The notes below the pieces were generated by a model. It saw only the letters and a list, made by a program, of their open reading frames with translations, searched no databases and was not told where the DNA came from. A stretch of DNA of 22,938 bases from Lingula anatina. Taxonomy: Eukaryota > Brachiopoda > Lingulata > Lingulida > Lingulidae. Position numbers and translations under genes: made by a program. Of the stretch, positions 1 through 10,700 are shown piece by piece. Positions within the stretch are counted from its first letter, which is position 1, and every line of letters starts with the position of its first letter. The stretch lies in NCBI RefSeq assembly GCF_001039355.2, contig NW_019775081.1:213585-236522 (forward strand). The letters are read 5' to 3'.

Positions 1-1963
1 GCATTGGCAAATAACCTATTTCCTTTAAGATAGTGTCATTTCTTTGCAGCCACATCTATAACACAATTCTCAAATGGAATTAAGAGTCATGGTTAATGAA
101 ATTGCATAAGTACGCATTCAGCTTACTCCACTAGAATTATCATTTCAACCTTAAATTTAAAAATATGCAGAAGTAAACGAATTAGCAAACAATATTGACA
201 ACTTCTTATGCTTTTAACCCAGATGACAAATTCTCCATTAACTTTTTTTAGAGGCAATAAAAATGTCACACTGTCCTTGTCATGGAATGTGATCCCCAAT
301 GCTGGAACCTTGCCCAAGATTAAAGGAGATGGAAGACATGTTTTTGCATTCCCAGAAGAGTATCAGTCAAGCAAGTTTTAGGCAATAAATGCAAGGAATC
401 CCTGTTTAAAGCAACTGATACAGAGGATTTATCAACAGCATGATATAAAGTTGTGTGGTTGTCCAGCATTGAGAACTGGTGGATGGGAGGTACAATAGCT
501 ACCACGTGATAAGTAGCAGGGAGACTGTTGTGCTCAAATGCCATAGATTTTATTGTTATTCAAAACGTTATTTCAACTTGGTTAACTGACATTCCTCCAC
601 ATTTTGTTTTACTCCTGTTAGTGAAAGCAGGATTTTCCCAAATTGATAAAATAAACAGAACTAGCCTGCTTATACTAAGAGTGAAAGATGCAAAAATGTA
701 ATATATAAGACTTTCCTTTTGTATGCTATTATTTATGGTCCAGGATAAGTCAAACATGATGCACGTGTCATGTTGTTTAAGTTGCTGTATGTAAAAAAAG
801 TAGTTTGCATCCATATACTGATTTTTTATTGAAAATATCTAATTCAATATAATTTTGAACATTTCTTAATATCTCGTTGGCAGTTTAAACTTGTGAACAT
901 GTAACTGAATCAGGATGTAGGGAATCAAGTTTTACAATATTATAACCATACCATTACCAAGATTTTCTTTCATGTCAGTATGCAGTTGTAGCATCTCTAT
1001 TTATATTTTGAAAAATTATGCATGTATGTGACACTGTTTGTATGAATTTTTTACATAAATGTGTCAAAATCCATTTAGTTTGTTGATATTTGTCAAATGG
1101 GCTGTAACTCTTACATTTAGAATATGTAACTATTCAGCAGATATTGCAAGACAACTGACAGTTTAGTAGGCAGAATTTAATTTAAAATAGTCCCATCTCT
1201 TACTGGCATGTGAATTTGCTAGTGATATACATGTTTAGCTGCATCAGGACCACAAACTGTCAGAAAGTGGTTCAACCTTCTTTCAGTGGAAGTTGTAAGG
1301 TAATTCTGGCTTATTTATGGTCAAGTTTTTTTTCCAGTCACAAATTCAGAAATAAAATTTGCCCATTTTGGAAGCAGAAGATAATCATGTAGTGAATGCC
1401 CTCCCCCTCATTTGGCTGAAGAGAATAATTTCAAGAGAATATGTTGCAGGTCTCAGTTCCAGAGAAAATGCAACAACTCCTGGCTTGAGAGAACAATTAC
1501 TCGGCATTTTCTCATTATCATCTCACTGTTATATTGTTGGACATTTCCTTACACAGGGAGAAAAAGGTTTTTAAAGCATTTTTTGGCTGCTTGATCCGAT
1601 TTATTCATTAGCACGATGTTGACCTTAAGAGAGTTATGAAGGATGCTAGTAGTAGTGATTTATGTGGGCTAAACAGGGAATCTATGCCATCTTCTTAGGT
1701 TTAGTGATAATTACTCACTGAGCAAAAAACACCCTATGTGAAATGTGTAATGGGCAAATTTTTTATAATTGTACAGGAATCCAGCAAATCCTCATTTCTC
1801 CCCTTCATTTAGAGTATTTTACTTTAAAACTTCACACAGGTAAACCATAAAAAAAACTTTGACATTGGGAAAATTCTCTCTACAAAAACACCACAACAAA
1901 ATCATTTCCCTATATTCAAAGTTCTTTATTATTTTTCTACAATGCCAACATGTCCATGTTTAT
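1..1963. other. Gene-poor flank, no supported gene
   Basis: This stretch lies beyond the 3' end of RPL21. It is AT-rich, and the only open frames are short (60–84 codons). None resembles a family I recognise, and none joins to a neighbour through good splice sites. A pyrimidine-rich AG at about 38–50 looks like a splice acceptor and is followed by open frames of about 11–16 codons. The last exon of a gene starting outside the window is therefore possible but unsupported. A minus-strand open frame at 320–544 follows an AATAAA-like stretch and also has no recognisable product. Confidence 0.5.
1925..1930 (-). terminator. RPL21 polyadenylation signal
   Basis: The minus strand reads AATAAA here, 33 bases past the RPL21 stop codon (1964–1966). 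A short 3' UTR is usual for ribosomal protein mRNAs, so this is the likely cleavage signal. The cleavage site itself cannot be seen. Confidence 0.7.
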
Positions 1964-3875
1964 TTATGCAATAAACTCGTATGGGATGGGCTGAATGGTT
2001 TGTGGCTTGTTGTATCTGGTCCTGACTGTGTGAGCTTCTCTTGGCTTCTTAGGCTGGAATGAATACAAACATATACTAAGACTTCTGGGGAAATGAAAAC
2101 CAACAGATAACATTTATATCAACCTCCTGTGTGATTTGGTCTGACAACTTGATACAAAACTAGAGAACATGACACTGTTGCATGAACTTCATTTACCTGT
2201 AAGATGATGACATTTCCAATATTCTATCTTAATATGTAATTATAATAAAACTCTGGAGAAGGTACTAAACAGACTTATTCAAGATATAATTACAATTTTG
2301 TTTAACAGTCTGAAAATATGCAATAAGATTTCAAATTTCAAAAAGAAATCTTTCAAACATTGGAAAAAATTCTCATTCCTGCTATATTCTTTACCATTTT
2401 ACCTCAGAGGAGTTTATCAAATTTGCATTAAGAAAAAGTTATTGCCATTCTTTTTATTTTTACACTACTGTACCTGTCTTTTACAGTGGGGAGGTGCCTC
2501 TCCTTTCTCCTTAGCCTCATTTTTTATTTTTTCATTCTCATGTACTCTGTTCAAGAAGTCAACACGGCATGCAGAGTGTCTGATGTGCTCAATTCTCACA
2601 TTGATACGCTTGGCAATAATGCGGCCTCTGAAAGCAGAAATACAGCAAATTGGTGTCAATTTAATAATCAAAGGAACCAAACCTTCCCTCATCAATTGCT
2701 GAAAATTATATTATACTAAAATATATAAAATCTTTTCAATTCTTAATTCTATGCATTTTTTGTAGTAATACACCTGAAAACATTTTTCTTCCCCAAACTG
2801 GACGAAATATCAGTGTACTTTCATGTAAAAGGGCCACCCCATAGGATTTGCCCACCAAAATGCATTTTCCTGGGGTAAAGAGCAATTTTTTCCTACTCAA
2901 GACTTATTGCTTGACCCCTCCCTGCACTTGGATTCAATGTGCTATTCCATTTTTCATTTAATACTTTAGTTTAAAATGACTGACCAGTCAAAGTAGAGGC
3001 ATCTGCGGTCATGCACATTGCCTCATTTTCACACATAAAAATGGAGGGGTGTTTTGTGTGGCAGCCCTGTGCTATGTATAATACAGGCATTGCCAGCTGG
3101 CAATGGCTACCCAAGGAGGCTGAGATAATGACGTCACAAGGTACGCTTCAGATTAAATTTTATCTATAGGGTTTTATTATCTTTCAAGTCTGAGTTTGGA
3201 AATGTAAGAGGCTTTACAGGACATGGATATGACTGTGGGGGATTTTCAAATGCATGGAGAGAACTTTAAAAAATTCATTTTGGTGGGAAAATCCATGGGA
3301 GTGGCCCTTTAAATTGACTTCAATCCACAGAGATTCCATATGTTGTAATTACCTGACTCTCTTGTTGACAATGATACCCACAGCATGGGGAGTCACGTTA
3401 TAAACACGACCAGTCTTGCCATGGTATATCTTGTGTGGCATACCCTTCTGAATGGCACCATTTCCCTACAAAAATGAAATGAAAAGGTAATTATAATTAA
3501 CACACATTGTAAATTAATTTAATTGTTGTTCATAAGTTGAAAAATCTATACCTGGCCTTTTATTACATTTGCTAATTTGGCCAGTGAAGAAAATTTAATG
3601 CAAATGGACAATAACATGATACTTCCACAAAAAAATTATTTTATAATAATAATAATAACAATAATTATAATAAATAATGTATTGATACCTGAAAAAGAAA
3701 AAAATTCTTTTAAAAAATTGGCAAAAGATTTGAGAAAAGAACCTACTTTGATGTCAACAATATCTCCACGTCTATAGGTTTTGAAGTATGTTGACAAGGG
3801 AATGGCACCCTTTGTGCGGAATTTCCGCGAAAACATGTAGCGGGTGCCACGACGTATGCCTTTTGTGTTCGTCAT
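1964..3875 (-). CDS. RPL21: 60S ribosomal protein L21 (eL21)
   Basis: This is a structural protein of the cytosolic large ribosomal subunit. The coding exons on the minus strand are 3875–3747, 3465–3353, 2627–2474 and 2053–1964, with all introns GT–AG. Joined, they give 161 aa against 160 in human. The order of conserved blocks matches the family: [17 protein letters not shown] at the N-terminus, [19 protein letters not shown] (about 50–68), [14 protein letters not shown] (about 86–99) and a C-terminal PIPYEF. Intron phases are 0, 2 and 0. The start is the first ATG after a short untranslated stretch (3876–3883) that follows an acceptor AG at 3884–3885, so a non-coding first exon lies upstream (4489–4513). 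The gene is divergent from USP46. Intron 2 of the coding part (2628–3352) contains an inverted-repeat element. The recognition comes from remembered family sequence; no frame break is seen. Confidence 0.98.
2828..3310. mobile_element. MITE-like element with terminal inverted repeats in RPL21 intron
   Basis: The left end begins AAAGGGCCAC and continues with a shared block CCCACCAAAATG (2851–2862). The right end, read on the minus strand from 3310, begins AAAGGGCCACTCCCATGG and repeats CCCACCAAAATG. The inverted repeats run about 40 bp with a few mismatches and enclose about 480 bp with no long open frame. I infer a non-autonomous DNA transposon. The target duplication is unclear: both flanks are A/T-rich (TGTA and TAAA), so I assign no superfamily. 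Inside are an 18-bp perfect palindrome (3088–3105) and a TGACGTCA octamer (3129–3136). Confidence 0.75.
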
Positions 3876-4488
3876 GATGACACCTTAAGGAAAAATTTGG
3901 CAAGTACAGAAACAGGTGCATTTAACCTTTAGAAAACAGACCCACTACTAGTTATTTATGATGTACATCTTATAAAATAATACAGCCAGAGTGCACTGTT
4001 GGAGAAAGAAATGTCTAGGTTCATACAACTTATAAACAAAACATATTATATTAATGATATGGATAATTCACATTCTTCGTTCAGGTAATGTTTTATCCAT
4101 TCTTTGCAAAACCCACCCATCGCAATCATTGAATCACACATATTACTTTATTACGTATTTTTGACGTTTATGATATGCTAAATACAACTGTCATGTTCGC
4201 CTTCAAATTGTATCGCCTTATACAGCCCAGGTACATCACGATGCTCAGATATTGCACAGCCGGCGTATATCCACATTCCCAGTTGAATCACATTTCTCCA
4301 TTACTCTGTTACACGATGAATGTATGCCAACACGTGAAGAGAAAATATACCATCAGAAACTTTAACTTTCGTTTCCAAAGTAAACTTATGTTTCTTGTTA
4401 ACATGTCTTAAGTTATTGTTAGTTATTAAGGGCGATTGGGCAGCGTAAAGAAGAATAATTTGAGGAGAAAGACACATGCACCACTCAC

Positions 4489-4513
4489 AATATGGCTGCT
4501 ACGGGAAAGAGGG
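4489..4513 (-). promoter_or_regulatory. RPL21: RPL21 non-coding first exon with 5'TOP motif
   Basis: On the minus strand the sequence reads CCCTCTTTCCCG and then runs to a clean donor GTGAGTGG (GT at 4488–4487). A run of pyrimidines starting with C at the cap site is the terminal oligopyrimidine (TOP) tract of ribosomal protein mRNAs, which places their translation under mTOR/LARP1 control. Spliced to the acceptor at 3884–3885, it gives a 5' UTR of about 33 nt, typical of these genes. The exact start base (4511–4513) is an inference. Confidence 0.75.
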
Positions 4514-4690
4514 CGATCACGTGACATGAGCACGAGAAGCTAATTTTTCAAGTTAATCTGCTTTATTGGTAATGAGAGACATAATTTAGCGTTAAGAATA
4601 GTAGAATTTTCAAGTTCTTTTAAATATAGTATACAAAAAGTTAGATATATAAAAGGTTATATTTCCCATGATCCAAATGTTTACTGCGGA
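4514..4690. promoter_or_regulatory. Divergent promoter region between RPL21 and USP46
   Basis: Fewer than 200 bp separate the inferred RPL21 cap site (minus) from the inferred USP46 start (plus). Next to the RPL21 cap site is TCACGTGA (4517–4524), an E-box palindrome. ATTGG at 4565–4569 is a CCAAT box on the RPL21 strand, about 55 bp upstream of its start. On the plus strand, TATAAAAGG at 4648–4656 would place a USP46 start at about 4676–4682. TTCCCATGATCC (4663–4674) resembles part of the ZNF143/Staf-type promoter motif, but only loosely. Site functions are inferred from motif similarity and position. Confidence 0.6.
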
Positions 4691-4696
4691 AGGAAT

Positions 4697-4723
4697 ATGG
4701 CGGATGTTGAAGTGCGAGGATGA
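4697..4723 (+). other. Upstream ORF overlapping the USP46 start
   Basis: ATG at 4697 has A at -3 and G at +4, a good initiation context, and opens an 8-codon frame (MADVEVRG) that stops with TGA at 4721–4723. The stop overlaps the first in-frame USP46 ATG (4720–4722) as ATGA. If the transcript starts upstream of 4697, this uORF would force leaky scanning or reinitiation. If it starts downstream, the uORF is absent from the mRNA. Confidence 0.45.
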
Positions 4724-7700
4724 TCGCCGATTTCTGCGTTAAAATGGTAAGATATCTCAGCTCTGAACACTTAAACAAACATTTGCTGTAGTGCATTCTG
4801 TAGAGCTCGGATCTTTCAAAAATGTCAATATAATAAGTTGAAATTTCAAGCACATTTAATGGAAATGATCATAATCTTATTTGGGGTCCAGTAGCCGAAA
4901 TTTTGACACCTAACTCGCACCTGCATACATCGTACGCCCCGGCCTGAAGACAGTCTGAATGTCATGATAAATTTATTAGTCTTTGCCATTGTATTTGGAT
5001 TGGCTTTGTGAAGTGAATTTGAAAGTGGCATATATTGCTTAATCATGTTTCCTCCGTAAATAATTTCCAGTTATGTTGATGACGTTAACATTTAAATAGG
5101 CCTTTCAGTGTCAGACTTATCATTTAAAAACCCTGTGGGATTTCGCTTTTTATAATATGATAAAAAGTATTATGTGAGTAATTTCACATATATTTGACAA
5201 TCTAAAGTTAGCTTGTCTGGCTGTGTATTTCTTTACAAGTAAAATATGTATATAGCTCAGCTGTACCATTCAGTCTTTCAATATTTGATTAGTTCCAATC
5301 TTTCAAAAAGCAGACAGCTTTTTTCTTGAATAATTTGGTAGAGTTGAGTTTAACTCTTTGTCATATGAAAATATTTTTTCTTATAGGTATATCGGAAAAA
5401 GTCAGAATAAGAAATATATTTTGAAAGACAGACTTTACAAAAGTCCAGAAAATCTGTCAGACAAGCATGAAAATCCGGCAGACTGAAACAGAATCTGTCA
5501 GACCAAAGCAAAATTATAGAAATATGACAAATTATTTATGTCTTCAGTCATATTTTTTTCCAGGCATAGCCAATACAACTAAAATGGAGTGTTTTCTATT
5601 CAAGGGCCAAAATGTTATACTTTTGGATTTTTAAAACTATCTTTAAAGTTAAAAGAAATAACGCACTTTTTACAGAGCCATATTAGGGCAAATATGTCCT
5701 TACATTTCAGCCAGAAAGCTCTGATCTCTTGAGTGTATTTTTATCACCTTACAAATATTTCGCCTTTCAAGGGATTTGTTGCATAAGATCCCAAAAGTTC
5801 TGTACTTTCGTACTTTCACATAGTATAAAAATTTAGATGGAGAATGGAGATTTTTGAATAGGTTGTCAAAGGGGGTGCCTCAATGGACTGGTCACATATG
5901 GGCCAGTGCTGCCTTTAGTGCATTCTGATGTACCTATTTCTTCAGTGCTCATGTGTGGTAGAATTAATCTCTAATTATTTTTGAAGTATTATATATACAC
6001 ATGAGCCAACCCAATATCTTTTGGCACTTTTTGCTAGCTTTTGTTGCTTCTGATCTTATGACCAAATTAAATGTACTATATTTTCTGCAATTAAGGATTT
6101 TAATTAAAGGGACGTTTATCTTGGAGAACACAAAATGGCTGATGTTGGTTGTATAAATTAAAATATAATATTGTCATTTTCAGGGTGCAAATGCATCTCA
6201 GCTAGAAAAGGAGATTGGAACAGACCAATTCCCAATTAATGAACACTACTTTGGACTAGTCAATGTAAGTATTTGTAAATCTAATTTTATAATATATATA
6301 TATATTTATCAGTTAAATCTGTTGATGCTATTGTCTAAACTTTCTACTAGTTTGTGCATTTGTTTCTTAAATCTTCCGTTAGTCATTCAGACAATTTTTT
6401 TGTCCTGAGAAGAAAGGGAGATGCTATCGATACCATAACAATGAGGATTTTCAAGATGATATGTCTAGTAAAATGTATAGTTGAAAAACCAGTTGAAAAA
6501 AAAGCTCTAGACATAAAATGAAACTACAAACAATTGGAGGAAATGAGGAGGAAAAATTGAACTAATTTGCCAGTTTGCAATTTATTTGTGATTTATAATT
6601 TTAATTTCTTTGATGATTTGAAATGGAAGAAAAATATTCCAAGAAGATGCATTGGGGGTAGCATGCAACATGTAAGGATATGTCAGCTTATTTCCGGTAC
6701 ATTTGAACTATTAAGCTAAATTCTCTTGCAACAAGAAAATATTTAGCTAGAGTAGACAATGATTAAGTCATTAAAATATTTACATATTACAGTCAGCATT
6801 TTCAAATTATTTTGCAGTATGGTTTTCTCACTTTATAGTGTATATTTTTTACCTGTTATCCAAAAGGTTTAGTAGAATTGGATGATAAAAATAAAAAACT
6901 TTGTATTTAAACCTGCAGTATACTATCACACATTGTTAAACATTTTGATCTACCACATTGTACATGAATAGTGATGGAGTACATAGTGGATGTAATTTGT
7001 GGTTGATTGAGCAATCAGTTGAAACTCCATTATATAATGAGCACAATTTTTACTGTGGTTTCTTGTACAGAAGCTGATTTGCACTGCATCAAACCATGTA
7101 CTGAGAAATGCCACTGCAAAACAGATGGAAAGTAATTGAGATTGACATACAGAAATGAGTAGAAAAGCTTTTATACAAAAATGGTTCAGCCAAGTCTTAT
7201 CTAGTCATAGAAAGGCATCTTCTCCTGAAGCATAGTCCATGCAAGTATTGATCGGGAGAGTGATTGGTAATCAGTTGAGTTGACTTTGAAGGGTTTGTTC
7301 AGGTTTTAGTTGTATATGGGAATTCATTTTAAGTTGCCTGAGGTATTGTTTAGCCCTGAGAAATTAAGAAGGCAGGCTCGCTATGAAATAAGAAATTGCT
7401 TTTGAAATAAATTTGCCAGGTTGTACAAGACCACATGTTTTCTTTTGTAATAAACTTACTATATTTTAGACAATATTTGTCAGTATGATATCTCCTTTAG
7501 TCTACAATTGATGTAAAACCTTTAAGTTTGAAACAAAAGAAAAAATTGTGATCTTAGAAATTAATTAATTGCCAATGATTTGATAAAATATTGTGCATTA
7601 TTTGCCAAATATTTCATGGCTCAAAATTCTGCTCAGTTTGAAGAACCTTGGCTACAAGTCTAAAATGAAATTTGGTTAAGAATATATGACAATTATTTGA

Positions 7701-10700
7701 TCTTTTCAAGGGGGAAAATTGTGAATTTTACAGATACTGTATTTTGTAAATCATAATTTCTTAAAATTATAACATTCCTATTGAGTGGTAACAATATTAA
7801 AAAAAGGCGCTCTGTAGTTCTATTCTATATTATAAAAGCACCACAAATGTTATACAGAAATACAACGTTCTTGTTATAAAAATTATGTTTGAAAATTTTT
7901 ACTCATGTTCTAGTAAAAGATTGGTAATCACGGTATATGTTTGTTTGGCATTGCACAGAACTTCAGTCATTATACTTGCCAAATTACAGAGTAATATCAT
8001 ACCTTTTAGTTGATGAAGCAGTTATTTGCTGAGGGTAGTACTTTTAAGACATAATAAATGATGCTCAATTATTTATTTATTTATTATGTTTACCATTTGA
8101 TTGGTGTAGCTGTTTGATTGATTTGGTTGTTCATTTGATTGTGTCCATCAGTTGCTGTCAATGTTTAGTAATGAAGTGACTATATGGTGAAAAGAACATT
8201 AGGTGATAGGTGTCCTTCTTGCTAATGTTTAAAATGCTGTGGATATTTGCAATTTGAAAAGAAAAAAACCCATTCCAACAATCCAATTATTGGCTTTTTT
8301 GCATATGATAGAAAGTCCCTGCATTTGGTTTTTAGGCATTCAGTCATCAGAATGAGAGTTGAATGGGTATGAACCAGCAGCAAATTAGTTCAAGTCTATA
8401 ATAAGCAAAAATATATGGTTATAATTGTGCCAGGCCAAAGAAAAAAATAATTGTAGACAATTTGTCAACAAAAGGCCAAACTTATTTGTGATTGCAAATG
8501 TGTTATTTTGGTGTGTAAACCTTCATTTTCTGCTTGACTTTGACATCCTGCAACATTTATCTATACACTGGTTATAAATAAACTTTCTGCAACAGTTAAT
8601 TATTCATAAAGTACAGAAAAGCTTAAATGATACACATCTACTGCCTTGCCAAGGAATGCATCCATTCACTTTATCCTACTTATATTGGAAAATTCAATAA
8701 AGACCACAACAAATTAACTCCTGTGACTTATTATTGGTAGAAATTAGGTTATTGTTTGATGAATGGTGAGATTTATTTGTTTTTGTCACCAGCTGGAGGG
8801 TAGAAGGAAGATTTCTTGAATACCATCAGATTTTTATGATTATATACGAAGATATAAAATGTGAATGCAATGAAGACTCAGTATAAGGGTGTATTCCCAG
8901 AGATTTAGATTGATCCAGGGATTAAGATTTAGATCGACCTAACTCCCTGGGGGTTCACGCTAAATTGCAGTCAGCCGAGCGCGCACCATAGTTAATTACC
9001 CCTTTACAGCTTTTAGTAGGCGGGGCAGACGCTTAAGACGGCTAAGCTGACAGTAATCTGGTGAGACTCCCCACAGGGATAGATCAATCTAAAATCTATG
9101 GAAATGGGGTCTTAGTGTGTGAAATGTAAATTAGTCATTTACTAGCATTTTGGCTAAATACAAAACGAACGGGGGGGAAAAAAAGGAACAATTCTTCTTG
9201 GTATTGTTTCCACAGTTCCGTCAAAAAAGAAAGGTTTGACTAAAATTCATTGCAGATGTACTCGTACAGAAACTGAAATTCCAAAATGGACCAAACATGC
9301 TGTTGCCTGCTCCGTTCACATTAAATTGTGTTTAGGTCTATTCTGGAAGTATATAGGGAATGCATAATAGCCCTTCATCTTATTGGAAGGCAGTGTTGCC
9401 ATTAGATAGTCTAATCAAGTTACGACAGCCTTGTAGACTATGATTTATGTGCCGATTGGCTATGGTGCTTTTGTTCTATATTGTTGCATATCAGCAAAAA
9501 TGTGAAAACAGCACTGCTTCAAAAAATTTTCCATACTGTATTTCTTTATTAATAGTTCTTTTGTAATTATCTTTTTCTTTTTAACTTCAAGATCCACATT
9601 TTTTTCTGACCAGTCGTTTGCCTTATCATTGTACAGATCCGTTATCTTTTTTATCTGCATTTATTTCTGCTTTTGATGGTATTGTGTATTTGTGTTTTAA
9701 AATTTGCTAATTTTACAATCATGTATCAGATTTTGTCAGTTATTTTGCCACTTTAAAACATGGAATAGTCTGTCATGCCATCCAGCCTCTTGGGGTTGCA
9801 AGTTAGCATTTACATGAAAAACATTTTCATTTATCTCCAAATATTTGTTGCTGACTGTGAGCAAAGCCCAAAAATATGTCCTTAGTTTTTCAAGATTTAT
9901 TACTAGAGCAATCCTTATGGCATCATAAGCAGAGATTATATTAACGTATGATTATGTTTATATATTTACTTATTGAACTAAAATTGATTGTTTTTCCAGT
10001 TTGGCAATACTTGCTATTGCAACTCGGTGCTACAAGCCCTGTATTTTTGCCGACCATTCCGGGAAAGGGTGCTCCATTATAAACAACAACAAAAGAACCA
10101 GAAGAAAGAGAGCCTCTTGACATGTCTGGGAGATCTCTTCTACAGCATTGCAACACAGAAGAAAAAGGTGGGAACCATTGCACCAAAGAAGTTTATACAA
10201 AGGCTACGTAAGGAGAATGGTGAGTACACAAGCTTAGCTGTAATGGTTAAGTTACTATTGAGAAATTATTAAGAAACTGGACTTCTCTTTATCTAATTTT
10301 TGTGTCACTGTCACAACAATATTTCACCAGGCTGTGCTTCCTTGTCCATTAACAGAATAGCTGAAAATTTTGTAAACATAAAGCTAAAAAAACAGGGTAA
10401 TAGATAATAATTTTCTTTGGTTAATGATTTTGTATAAAATAAACATTGGTGAGCAGATACGAATTGCTGATTCAGAAATATCTAGAAAAGTTTTTTTTGC
10501 TATATAAAGATCAAATGCCCATTGTGTGGCTTAATTTAAAAATTTAATCTCCTCCTCTATAAGAAGTTGCTGATAATTGACAACACATTTTGAACTAGGT
10601 TAAAGCTTTGCAAAAATGAAATAAAATCAAAAAGCATGTTTTATATTTTTATGAGAGTAATATAATAGTTATGATACTCTGATTTTCCCTGACTGGGATA

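Noticed and set aside
320-544. Minus-strand open frame of 74 codons with an A/T-rich leader
   Set aside because: No recognisable family, no splice partner and low complexity at the end; the downstream frame breaks quickly. It is most likely chance.
2640-2710. Possible box C/D snoRNA in an RPL21 intron (TTGATGA on the minus strand)
   Set aside because: Ribosomal protein introns often host snoRNAs, so I looked. The C-like box lacks a following CTGA D box and a terminal stem.
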